From positions 1-43,197 of the forward strand of contig JAQSYI010000061.1 in the NCBI GenBank assembly GCA_029256185.1: DNA of 43,197 bases. The letters are read 5' to 3'. The translations under genes were made by a program, and so were the position numbers. Position 1 is the first letter of the stretch, and every line of letters begins with the position of its first letter. This document shows positions 15,256-22,905 of this stretch, in pieces. The stretch comes from Paenibacillaceae bacterium (GTDB lineage Bacteria; Bacillota; Bacilli; Paenibacillales; NBRC-103111). Below the pieces are notes generated by a model that did not search any database, was not told the origin of the DNA, and saw only the letters and a program-made list of their open reading frames with translations.

Positions 15256-16944
15256 ATGGGGAGAGGAAGCAAAACATTACTGATGATGCTCGCCATCGGG
15301 GCGGTTGTGTTCGCCCTGGTGTATTATGGAATCCGCTTCACCTCGGATCTGGGCAAGGACCCGGATCAGGTGACGGCAGAGGATGCAGGGAAGCGGCTTG
15401 AGAAGCTGTACAAGAATATCTCCGTGACCACGGCCAAGCCGGTCAAGGGCCAGGTGAGTCTGGACCCTGTATCCGTGGGGGATTCCCTGCCGGATATCGC
15501 CAAGTTCCCCATATCCGTGGCCAACACGACGGACAGCTTCATCGAAATCTTCTCCTCCACGGAGAAGTCGGGAACGGGCAATGACGGCTGGCTGAACGAG
15601 GTGGCCGGTGACTTCAACAAATCGGGTTCCACGGTCAACGGCAAGCCGGTATCGGTCAAGATCCGCAACATTGCCTCAGGCACGGCTACGGATTACATCC
15701 GCTCCGGCAAGTATATCCCGGATGCCTTCACGCCCTCCAACGAATTATGGGGGGAAATGGTCAAGGCTCAGGGCATCCGCATTGAGCAGGTATCCAAGCG
15801 GCTCACCGGCAATGTGGCGGGAATTGTATCCTCCAAGAAGAAATACGATGAGCTGATCGGCAAGTACGGAGCCATGAATGTGAAGACCGTAACCGAGGCC
15901 ATTGAGAATAACGAGCTGGCTATGGGTTATACCGATCCTTTTGCCAGTTCAACGGGCTTGAACTTCCTGCTGACCACTCTGGGCACCTTCGACAGCGCCA
16001 ATGTGCTGGGAGAAAAGGCGGTTTCCGGCTTCGAGCGCTTCCAGGCCAATGTGCCTTTTACGGCGTCCACTACCTTGCAGATGCGGGAAGCGGCCAAAAC
16101 CGGCATGCTGGACGCCTTCGTGCTGGAGTATCAGACCTACGTGAACACCGCCGATCTGAAAAGCGGCTATGTCTTCACTCCCTTCGGCGTCCGGCATGAC
16201 AGCCCGCTCTATGCTCTCGGGGATCTGTCCGCCGACAAACTGGAGATTGTGAAGAAATTTGCCGCCTTCGTGGAACAGGCGAAGTACCAGAACCTGGCCA
16301 AGGATAAAGGGTTCAACGGTCTGGATCAATACCAGTCGGAGCTGGCTCCCGTTGACGGCAACCAGCTTGCCTCGGCGCAGAAGCTGTGGAAGGAAAAGAA
16401 GGACGGGAACAGGCCGGTTATGGCGGTATTTGTAACGGACGTTTCCGGCAGTATGGGAGGAGAACCGTTGAAGCGGCTGAAGGAGTCGCTGCTGACCGGA
16501 CAGAAATACCTGGGAAGGGACAACAGCATCGGACTTGTTTCCTATTCCAGCAATGTCACCATCCAGCTTCCCATCGGCAAATATGACACCAACCAGCAAT
16601 CCATGTTCGTCGGTGCGGTGAACAGCCTGCAGGCCAGCGGCGGAACGGCCACCTTCGACGGCATTGTGGTGGCGCTGAAGATGCTGCAGGATGAATTGGC
16701 GCTTCAGCCCGATGTGAAGCCGCTGATCTTCGTGCTGAGCGACGGCGAGACCAATGAGGGACATTCCCTGAAGGATGTGGGCGATCTGATCCGCACCTAT
16801 CAGATTCCCATCTACACCATCGGCTATAACGCCAACATTGAGGCGCTGCAAAGCATCTCCAGCATCAACGAAGCGGCAAGCATCAATGCGGATACCGACG
16901 ATGTGGTCTACAAGATCAGCAATCTGTTGAATGTCCAAATGTAA
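15256..16944 (+). CDS. Substrate-binding-like plus vWA domain protein
   Basis: 562 residues. One N-terminal transmembrane helix (about 6-24, LLMMLAIGAVVFALVYYGI) is followed by a region of about 300 residues that reads like a periplasmic-binding fold (for example AFTPSNELWGEMVKAQG and MGYTDPFASSTGLNFL). A von Willebrand A domain starts near 385. The MIDAS metal site is complete: D395-V-S-G-S399, GGTATFDG and VLSDGETNEG. Such fusions probably sense or present a ligand outside the cell and pass a metal-dependent conformational change to partners. The second ATG (15256) is preferred, with AGGGAG 6 nt before it. It lies in an operon between the membrane coiled-coil protein and TelA. Confidence 0.85.
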   Translation: MGRGSKTLLMMLAIGAVVFALVYYGIRFTSDLGKDPDQVTAEDAGKRLEKLYKNISVTTAKPVKGQVSLDPVSVGDSLPDIAKFPISVANTTDSFIEIFSSTEKSGTGNDGWLNEVAGDFNKSGSTVNGKPVSVKIRNIASGTATDYIRSGKYIPDAFTPSNELWGEMVKAQGIRIEQVSKRLTGNVAGIVSSKKKYDELIGKYGAMNVKTVTEAIENNELAMGYTDPFASSTGLNFLLTTLGTFDSANVLGEKAVSGFERFQANVPFTASTTLQMREAAKTGMLDAFVLEYQTYVNTADLKSGYVFTPFGVRHDSPLYALGDLSADKLEIVKKFAAFVEQAKYQNLAKDKGFNGLDQYQSELAPVDGNQLASAQKLWKEKKDGNRPVMAVFVTDVSGSMGGEPLKRLKESLLTGQKYLGRDNSIGLVSYSSNVTIQLPIGKYDTNQQSMFVGAVNSLQASGGTATFDGIVVALKMLQDELALQPDVKPLIFVLSDGETNEGHSLKDVGDLIRTYQIPIYTIGYNANIEALQSISSINEAASINADTDDVVYKISNLLNVQM

Positions 16945-16978
16945 CAAAGGCAAGATACCAGGAGCGGAGGGATTGAAA

Positions 16979-18118
16979 GTGTCATTTAGCATGGAGGTCA
17001 TTGATCCGGAGAAAATCAAGTCGGTTATCGAGGAGCAGGTCAAGCCGGAGCCTGCCGAGGTTACTCAACTGAAAGAATTGGCCCGCAACAACGTGAGCAG
17101 CATTCTGGAAATGGACATTGAGTCTCTGGAAAAGAGGCAGACGGTCCTGCAATCCATGGACAGCTTCGGCATGAGCACCATGCGCTCCTCCTCGGAGAAG
17201 AATGCGCTCTTGCAAGTATCCGTGGGCACCTTATCCAAGCTGGGCGACGAGGGAGGCCAGGTGGCCCAGGGGCTTGCCGAATTGCATATGCAATTGAAGG
17301 ATCTGGACCCAAGCGCCGTGGACTTCGCCAAAACCGGCTTCCTGGGCAAATTCTTCAATCCCCTGCGCCAATATTTCTCCAAGTTCCAGAAGGCCGACTC
17401 CGTGATCTCCGATATCATCGTTTCCCTGGATAAGGGCAAGGCGGTGCTGAAGAACGATAACACCACGCTGGAATTCGAGCAGCAGGCCCTGCGGGATCTG
17501 ACGAAGAGGCTGCGCAAGGAAATTCAGTTAGGAATGCTCATGGATGAGGAGATTGAAGCCCAGATCGGCGCAGCCAAGCTCCGCGGCGAGGCAGAAGACC
17601 GGATTCGCTTCATTACGGAGGAAGTGCTGTTCCCGCTGCGCCAGCGGGTGATGGATCTGCAGCAGATGCTGGTGGTGAACCAGCAAGGGATCATGGCGAT
17701 GGAAGTGGTCATGCGCAACAACAAGGAGCTGATCCGCGGCGTGGACCGGGCCCGGAACGTCACCGTGTCGGCGCTGAAGATTTCCGTAACCGTGGCCAGC
17801 GCCCTGTACAACCAGCAGATTGTCCTGAAGAAGATCGAGCTGCTGAACCAGACCACAGACAATCTGATCAGCGGCACCTCCAGAATGCTGAAGACCCAGG
17901 GAGCCGCCATCCACAAGCAGTCTCTGGAAGCCAGCATCTCCGTGGATACCCTGAAGCAGGCCTTCTCCGATGTGCTGTCGGCGCTGGATTCCATCAACAC
18001 CTACAAGCAGGAAGCCCTGCCGAAGATGCGGGATACCATCCAGCAGTTCCGCGAGCTGGCCGATACGGGCGAGCAGCAAATCCTGCGTCTGGAGAAGGGG
18101 CATAAGCTGGGGCTGTAG
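16979..18118 (+). CDS. Toxic anion resistance protein TelA family
   Basis: 379 residues, almost entirely helical with heptad-rich stretches and no membrane segment. LGKFFNPLRQYFSKFQKADSVI (about 115-136), the central RVMDLQQMLVVNQQGIMAMEVV and ELIRGVDRARNVTVSALKISVTVASAL are typical of TelA/YaaN/YceH proteins, which are linked to tellurite and toxic-anion or envelope stress tolerance by an unknown mechanism. GTG at 16979 is chosen because GGAGGG lies 7 nt upstream; the longer frame would overlap the vWA gene. It is the last gene of the three-gene operon and is followed by a terminator. Confidence 0.92.
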   Translation: MSFSMEVIDPEKIKSVIEEQVKPEPAEVTQLKELARNNVSSILEMDIESLEKRQTVLQSMDSFGMSTMRSSSEKNALLQVSVGTLSKLGDEGGQVAQGLAELHMQLKDLDPSAVDFAKTGFLGKFFNPLRQYFSKFQKADSVISDIIVSLDKGKAVLKNDNTTLEFEQQALRDLTKRLRKEIQLGMLMDEEIEAQIGAAKLRGEAEDRIRFITEEVLFPLRQRVMDLQQMLVVNQQGIMAMEVVMRNNKELIRGVDRARNVTVSALKISVTVASALYNQQIVLKKIELLNQTTDNLISGTSRMLKTQGAAIHKQSLEASISVDTLKQAFSDVLSALDSINTYKQEALPKMRDTIQQFRELADTGEQQILRLEKGHKLGL

Positions 18119-18185
18119 GGAGCTTGAAGGCAAACCGAGCTGTTGGCACGATAGAGGCCTCATGCATGATTTCCCGTTTCATAGC

Positions 18186-18236
18186 AAAGAGACAACTGCC
18201 TCGCCGGGTCCATAGCCGGTAGGAGTTGTCTCTTTT
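18186..18236 (+). terminator. Terminator after the telA-family gene
   Basis: AAAGAGACAACT and AGTTGTCTCTTT arms with an inner CCGG-type pairing, followed by a T-rich run. Confidence 0.92.
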
Positions 18237-18250
18237 ATTTACCTTCAAGC

Positions 18251-18418
18251 TTACTTGACTCCTGGTGCCTTAACTGCTTTTACAAGCATACTATCACTGG
18301 AAGCATGATACACATAGTAAATCTTATATCCATAGATAAGCACTCGCCGCGTCTTCGCCCAAGGGCCTTTGTTATATTCACGGTACCCTTCCATCGTCCC
18401 ATAAAACACAACCGGGAA
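18251..18418 (-). pseudogene. Remnant of an unidentified coding sequence
   Basis: The minus strand has about 56 codons without a stop, encoding a protein-like stretch with GPWAKTRRVLIYGYKIYYVY and ending VKAPGVK-stop. An in-frame TAG lies three codons before the open stretch and there is no ribosome site. The nearest ATG would give about 48 residues. It reads like the C-terminal end of a decayed gene; I do not recognise the family. The rest of 18119-18484 holds the terminator and nothing else I can support. Confidence 0.4.
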
Positions 18419-18484
18419 TGAATAGCTCTAATTAATTTTGTGGGTACAGCCCCGGTGAATTTGTAGAATAAATCAATTTATAAA

Positions 18485-19339
18485 TCACGGTACAGGAACC
18501 AAGGCAATCTTATCGGCGAGATCAGACGGAAACACCGCCATGTCTCCCTGCACAAAGGCGATTGCGCCTGCCATGCAGGCGGCTTGCCCGGCGGCGGCCC
18601 GGCAAAACTGCTCCAGCGCTTGCTGCCGCTTTTCCGGCGAAAGCGGGCCCACCCGGGTCACGACCGACAGCATGCTGATGTCGCTGTCCGGATCAAGCTC
18701 CCCCGCAAGGACAGTCTTGACCGCCTCGTCCTCCAGGAAGGTGGCATTGGCCAGATGGGTCGCCAGCGCGTCAGCCATAGAGGCGGAATGGGAGAACACG
18801 GTTACGCTGTCGGCGATGCCGCGGGTGAAGCTGCGGCCGCCCAGGCCGCTGGTGCAAATTCCGCGTATCCCCGATTCTGCGGAGATATCCGCCGTATAAG
18901 CCACACGTCCCTGCCCCAGATTCGGCATAATCCCCACGCGCACCCGGCATCCGGGAACGAGCCTCAGCGCAATATCGCCGCCATTATTAACCATTACACG
19001 CTCTGCGCCACGCGCAGCCAAATAATCTGCAATCCTATCCGCAACTGTTCCCGCAACCGCAGCCATCGGGGTAAGCTCCGGATCGCCCGTACTGCGCACG
19101 CTGTCAAGCATCCTCTGGCCGGATTCGGACAGGCTTTCCCGCGGCACCGCAAGCGGAGGGCGGCGCAGCAGGGGCAGATCGGCTCCCATCATCGTGAGCA
19201 CCCGCTCCACTTCCCCGAACGCGGCGCAGCATAGCTCCGGGCGGGGCTTGCCGCCGTTTTCCGCCAATAGTGTCATGGTTACCGGCCCGTAATCAATCAG
19301 CACCCGCCCTCCGTCCAGAATGCGCACCGCGTCATTCAT
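18485..19339 (-). CDS. UPF0280 family protein (ApbE-like fold), coupled to the reductase gene
   Basis: 284 residues of the UPF0280 family, related in fold to the FAD:protein FMN transferase ApbE. Conserved segments are AAVAGTVADRIADYLAARGAERVMVNNGGDIALRL-like (about 89-123), GICTSGLGGRSFTRGIADSVTVFS (about 155-178) and ASMADALATHLANAT. The NNGGDIA and ADALAT segments resemble ApbE flavin- and metal-site motifs. Its ATG overlaps the end of the upstream reductase gene by 8 nt, so the two proteins are translated together. E. barkeri 6-hydroxynicotinate reductase carries a covalent flavin, so a role in attaching it is an attractive inference, but no UPF0280 function is established to my knowledge. 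Confidence 0.9.
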   Translation of the reverse strand: MNDAVRILDGGRVLIDYGPVTMTLLAENGGKPRPELCCAAFGEVERVLTMMGADLPLLRRPPLAVPRESLSESGQRMLDSVRSTGDPELTPMAAVAGTVADRIADYLAARGAERVMVNNGGDIALRLVPGCRVRVGIMPNLGQGRVAYTADISAESGIRGICTSGLGGRSFTRGIADSVTVFSHSASMADALATHLANATFLEDEAVKTVLAGELDPDSDISMLSVVTRVGPLSPEKRQQALEQFCRAAAGQAACMAGAIAFVQGDMAVFPSDLADKIALVPVP

Positions 19340-20969
19340 GATCGTTCCGATCCCTCACATGATCTTCCACATGATCCTTCATATGATCTTCCGCATGATT
19401 CTTCACATGGTCTTCAACATGATTCACGCGGTCTCCCACATGGTTTTCCACATGATCCTTCACATAGCTTTCCGCATGATCCTTCCATTCACTGGCAGGT
19501 TTCACCGCATCCAGATGCCCGCCGATGGCGCAGTAATCCTCGTAGGTCATCGTATATTCGATGGGAGCTACCGTGGCCGGCGTGGGCACCCAGGTAAAGG
19601 AGCGTTCCGCCATCTCCCCGGTGTCCACCATGAAATTGATGCCGCCCCCGGGGAGAACGAATGCAGGCGCGCCGCCAATGGTCAGCACCGCCTTCTTCCG
19701 GTGAATCGCCTGAGTCAGCGCCAGCGGGCTCTTGCATACTCCGCCCCGGGCGGATCCTCCGGAGCCCCCGGTATAGATCACCGATACCATGGCGTCCTCG
19801 CAATTGCTGCGTATCTCATCGGCCAGAGCTGTTACCGCCTCATTCAGAGGAAGCTCCCGGATGCCGCCCTGCCCGTCCGCCTCAAAGAGGGCGCGTACCC
19901 CGCCGGTCGTGTCGGTTACGAAGATAGTCATGCCGTGGCGGGCCACGGACGGGTCCACACCTGCGATAATATCCCGCGGCTGCCCGATGGAGGTGCCGCC
20001 GATTCCATTGCCCGGCTCGCCGAAATAACGTCCCCGGGAGCTTTTCTTGGCGTTCACAATCACGCCGCTCCAGCTCATGCCCACCTCGGCGCCGGCCAGA
20101 TGCTCCGATACCAGCCCGATCACATGGTGGTCAATAACAATGACTTCATCCGCAGCCTGCTTCATAAGCGGCGCGAACAGTCCGCAGGTGGCGCTGCCGC
20201 AGCCTACGCGCATCTTGGTCTGCACCGTTCCGTCGATGACAGGGGGCTGCCCGTGCTGAATGGCCAGGGCATGCTTGCGGTCCACCTTCAGCTCCACCCG
20301 GCCTCCATTGGCAAGCTCCACAATGGTGCGGGCAACCAGAAAGCCGTCCTTGCCTGTCAGAAGCTCCGCGCCGCCGATCTGAATCATTTTGGACCCATAC
20401 TCTTCGGTTACCACCAGGCCCACCTTGCGCCCCTCGCGAGTAACCGGATTGCCCGCTTCCCCGATGAACGTGTTGGTGTCCAGCTTGACCGTCACACCGG
20501 AGTAGCTCAGCGGGGCTTCGGTAACGACAGTCACCACGTCAATACCGTCGCGGGTCTCGCGTACGATATGCGGAGCAGGGCGGCAGCAGGGATACGCCGT
20601 TCCTGCTCCCGTGCCCGTGATGGCAGGGGGAGACAGGCGGTTATCCGGGAACACGGCCCGCGGACTGGCGGTTACGAGCGTCCGGTTGCGCATAAGCGTA
20701 CCGTCTTCATTGGTATATCTCTTGCACGCGCCGGAGCCTCCCAGCGGTATCCGGCATTGCACCGGACAGGAGGAACAGACGGCTATGCCATCGGCAGACG
20801 GCTCATCCGGACGGCTGATGGCCCCGAACGGACAGACGCGCAGACAAATTCCGCATTCCACACAAGTATCCGCAACCTGCGCCCTTTTGTCCTCCAGCGT
20901 TAAAGCCGCCAAGGGGCAATTCTTTATGCATATACCGCAGCCCTTGCAATTATCTTCAATAGTTATCAT
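19332..20969 (-). CDS. hnr: 6-hydroxynicotinate reductase-like Fe-S flavoprotein
   Basis: 545 residues. Two [4Fe-4S] ferredoxin motifs come first (Cys8/11/14/18 and Cys36/39/42/46). A further Cys65/68/72/82 set and Cys128-129 follow and could hold another cluster. The long C-terminal domain contains RVGCGSATCGLF (255-265), GTSIGQPRDIIAGVDPSVARHG (about 325-346) and GGAPAFVLPGGGINFMVDTG (432-451). The family reduces 6-hydroxynicotinate to 1,4,5,6-tetrahydro-6-oxonicotinate with reduced ferredoxin; the E. barkeri enzyme has Fe-S clusters and covalent flavin. ATG at 20969 follows GGGAGGG by 7 nt. The enamidase and dehydrogenase for the next two steps are encoded 8 kb away. Residues 498-545 form an odd His-rich tail with 10 His. 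The ring substrate could differ from 6-hydroxynicotinate. Confidence 0.8.
   Translation of the reverse strand: MITIEDNCKGCGICIKNCPLAALTLEDKRAQVADTCVECGICLRVCPFGAISRPDEPSADGIAVCSSCPVQCRIPLGGSGACKRYTNEDGTLMRNRTLVTASPRAVFPDNRLSPPAITGTGAGTAYPCCRPAPHIVRETRDGIDVVTVVTEAPLSYSGVTVKLDTNTFIGEAGNPVTREGRKVGLVVTEEYGSKMIQIGGAELLTGKDGFLVARTIVELANGGRVELKVDRKHALAIQHGQPPVIDGTVQTKMRVGCGSATCGLFAPLMKQAADEVIVIDHHVIGLVSEHLAGAEVGMSWSGVIVNAKKSSRGRYFGEPGNGIGGTSIGQPRDIIAGVDPSVARHGMTIFVTDTTGGVRALFEADGQGGIRELPLNEAVTALADEIRSNCEDAMVSVIYTGGSGGSARGGVCKSPLALTQAIHRKKAVLTIGGAPAFVLPGGGINFMVDTGEMAERSFTWVPTPATVAPIEYTMTYEDYCAIGGHLDAVKPASEWKDHAESYVKDHVENHVGDRVNHVEDHVKNHAEDHMKDHVEDHVRDRNDHE
19335..19478 (-). repeat. 12-nt coding repeat at the 3' end of the reductase gene
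   Basis: About twelve degenerate 12-nt units encode His-Val-x-Asp/Asn repeats (H498, 506, 510, 517, 521, 525, 529, 533, 537, 544). Several units carry CATGATCTTC-type sequence on the plus strand. The expansion stops at the overlapping start of the UPF0280 gene. Confidence 0.85.
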
Positions 20970-21091
20970 GACATGTCCCTCCCAAGGATAGACGGAACCC
21001 GCCATTAACGGACAGCGTTCCCCGGGAATGATCCGGGTAAATAACATGGCGTTGCACTTTGCGGGTCATCGTGAAAGAAAATTTGATTTTC

Positions 21092-21119
21092 ATTATAGAC
21101 CATAAGGTCTTATTGTCAA
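21092..21119 (-). promoter_or_regulatory. SigA-type promoter of the reductase operon with an operator in its spacer
   Basis: On the minus strand, TTGACA (21114-21119) and TATAAT (21092-21097) are separated by 16 bp. The spacer contains AGACC-ATAA-GGTCT (21097-21110), a perfect inverted repeat well placed for repression or MerR-like activation. It lies 123 bp before the reductase start. Confidence 0.75.
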
Positions 21120-21143
21120 CCTGACACATAATAGACATGAGAG

Positions 21144-21165
21144 AAAAAAAGCGGTTATATACCGC
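21144..21165 (-). terminator. Hairpin with T-run upstream of the reductase promoter
   Basis: GCGGT and ACCGC around TATAT, followed on the minus strand by seven T. It would stop read-through into the reductase promoter from any upstream minus-strand transcript. No convincing gene precedes it; a 63-codon frame ends inside the hairpin and was rejected. Confidence 0.6.
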
Positions 21166-21396
21166 CATTTCTAACATCATATGTTATTATTACGACATAT
21201 TTATTACTGTGGTTCATTTCACAGAAAACAGTCAAAAAACTCTGCAACGGCATGGTTTTACATCTGCCAGCAAAGCGGTTGATTTCTAAAAAATCCAGTA
21301 GCAACAAGCTATATAGAGAGCTGCCATCATACAAAAAATGTTGCAAGGGTATATATTATTAGTATAGTTTAAGCTTCCTTATATTACCAAAACGCG

Positions 21397-21425
21397 TTGA
21401 CAGAGGTTTTTTTCAATGCTAATAT
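21397..21425 (+). promoter_or_regulatory. SigA-type promoter of the BMP transporter operon
   Basis: TTGACA (21397-21402), 17-bp spacer, TAATAT (21420-21425). A second, weaker candidate is TTGCAA/TATAGT at 21341-21368 with a 16-bp spacer. Confidence 0.7.
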
Positions 21426-21688
21426 CGATGCTAACATACCGCAACACGGAAGAATAAGTGACATGGAAACGAACAGCGGTTGGTTGATTGAAAAACAGGT
21501 TCCTTTACAGGTTCCTTTACTGGAAAGACCAAGTCAGCCAGTTCCATTGAGATTGCCGGATATGGCTGGATAAAAGAGGCTATGGCAAAAGCGGGAAAGC
21601 CAATTGCAGGCTTTCCGGCGGGTTCACGACAACTGTTTATACCATTTTTTAACTAATTATAAACATATTGTTTAGAGAGGAATCATTT
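21426..21688 (+). other. Long 5' leader of the transporter operon
   Basis: About 255 nt of untranslated leader. It has a tandem CAGGTTCCTTTA repeat near 21500 and a perfect hairpin GGAAAGCC-7 nt-GGCTTTCC near 21594-21616. I do not recognise a known riboswitch class. The start codon is preceded by AGAGAGG at 21674-21680. Confidence 0.45.
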
Positions 21689-22744
21689 ATGAAGAAGTTT
21701 ACGGTATTGATTATGGCGGTACTTATGGTCAGCCTGGTGCTGAGCGGCTGCGGCAGCTCAACAGACGGCAGCTCCCCTGCGGGAAGCACGGCCCCCGGTG
21801 ACGCCGGCGAGGCAGCAGGAATTAAGGTGGCGGCGGTCTTTGGCGGTCCAATCACGGACAAGAGCTGGAATGAAACAGCCTATAACGGTTTGCAGAAGAT
21901 CAAGGCCATGGGCGCTGAAGTCGCCTATACCGAAAGCACCCCGGCAGCAGATGCTCCCGATGCCATCCGTACCTTCGCTTCATCCGGCTACAACGTTGTT
22001 TATGTGAATTCCAGCGCCTTTAAGGATGCCGCATACGAAATCGCGCCCCAATTCCCCAAAGTAACCTTCATCATCAACGGTGTCGGCAAGCAAGGCCCGA
22101 ACTATGCGAGCCTGACCACCGCCAATGGCCAGCAGGGCTATCTCCAGGGAATTATCACTGCGCTGGTCACCAAGAAAAACAAGGTGGGCATGATCAACGG
22201 TACGGAAATGACTCCTACGCTGGACAGTGAAGCAGGCTTTTATCAGGCGGTCGCATATGTGAATGAGAAGAAAGGCCGGAATGTCCAGCCAAAGGTCACC
22301 TACCTGGGCAATTATACGGATACCACAGCAGGCTATGAAACTGCCAAGTCCTTTATTGCGGAGGGCTACGATGCCATGACCACGGTGGCTGACAATGCCT
22401 CCAACGCCGTGCTTCAGGCTTGCGAAGAGGCAGGCGTGCTCAGTGTGGGCAACGGCTTCGACCAAAACAAGGTTGCTCCCAAAACCATGATCGCCGGCAT
22501 AACCAAGGACAACGAGAAAACCTATGTACAGAGCTTTAAGGAATATCTGGACGGCACACTGTTGGAGAAGGCCGCAACAGAATCCTACGGCATTAACTAC
22601 GGCGTGGTTGGTCTGGACGGTTACTTCCTCCCGGCTGCCGATGCGCTGACGGAAGACGACAAAGCGTTCATTAAGGAAACGATGGACAAGGTTGCTTCCG
22701 GAGAAATCATCGTGAAAACCATGGCAGAGTACAAAGGACAGTAG
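21689..22744 (+). CDS. BMP family substrate-binding lipoprotein of an ABC importer
   Basis: 351 residues. Signal peptide with lipobox LSGC (Cys21), a Ser/Gly linker and a mature Bmp/PnrA-like domain beginning IKVAAVFGGPITDKSWNETAYNGL. QFPKVTFIINGVGKQGPNYASL and KNKVGMINGTEMTPTL are typical blocks. Family members bind nucleosides or related heterocycles outside the membrane. Beside ring-catabolism genes, I infer an N-heterocycle such as 6-hydroxynicotinate as ligand, unproven. ATG at 21689 has AGAGAGG 8 nt upstream. It is the first gene of a four-gene operon. Confidence 0.92.
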   Translation: MKKFTVLIMAVLMVSLVLSGCGSSTDGSSPAGSTAPGDAGEAAGIKVAAVFGGPITDKSWNETAYNGLQKIKAMGAEVAYTESTPAADAPDAIRTFASSGYNVVYVNSSAFKDAAYEIAPQFPKVTFIINGVGKQGPNYASLTTANGQQGYLQGIITALVTKKNKVGMINGTEMTPTLDSEAGFYQAVAYVNEKKGRNVQPKVTYLGNYTDTTAGYETAKSFIAEGYDAMTTVADNASNAVLQACEEAGVLSVGNGFDQNKVAPKTMIAGITKDNEKTYVQSFKEYLDGTLLEKAATESYGINYGVVGLDGYFLPAADALTEDDKAFIKETMDKVASGEIIVKTMAEYKGQ

Positions 22745-22773
22745 TTCCACAGAGCCCTGTCAGAAAACACGCG

Positions 22774-22828
22774 GGGCGTTGCAACCTCCATTACGGCGGG
22801 GCAGCGCCCTTGCGCCTGTCAATAGGCG
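22774..22828 (+). other. Intercistronic hairpins after the binding-protein gene
   Basis: GGGCGTTGC (22774-22782) pairs with GCAGCGCCC (22801-22809; one G-U), and CGCCT/AGGCG at 22813-22828 forms a second hairpin. Hairpins here commonly protect the binding-protein message so that it exceeds the permease message. No T-run. Confidence 0.5.
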
Positions 22829-22905
22829 GGTCCTCTGTCCTCTGTCTTCAGAACTGGCAAGAAGCTCTGCTTCAAGGGTGACTGCCAAGCAAAGGAGAAA
22901 CCGGT

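Noticed and set aside
15949..17043. 364-codon minus-strand frame opposite the vWA gene
   Set aside because: Antisense shadow: the vWA domain with complete MIDAS motifs is on the other strand.
19320..20903. 527-codon plus-strand open frame opposite the Fe-S reductase
   Set aside because: It is the antisense shadow of a well-supported gene in high-GC DNA. It starts within the His repeat and has no ribosome site or family motif.
21155..21346. 63-codon minus-strand frame upstream of the reductase promoter
   Set aside because: Its stop lies inside a T-tailed hairpin, there is no ribosome site, and the composition is not protein-like. More likely non-coding leader or intergenic DNA.
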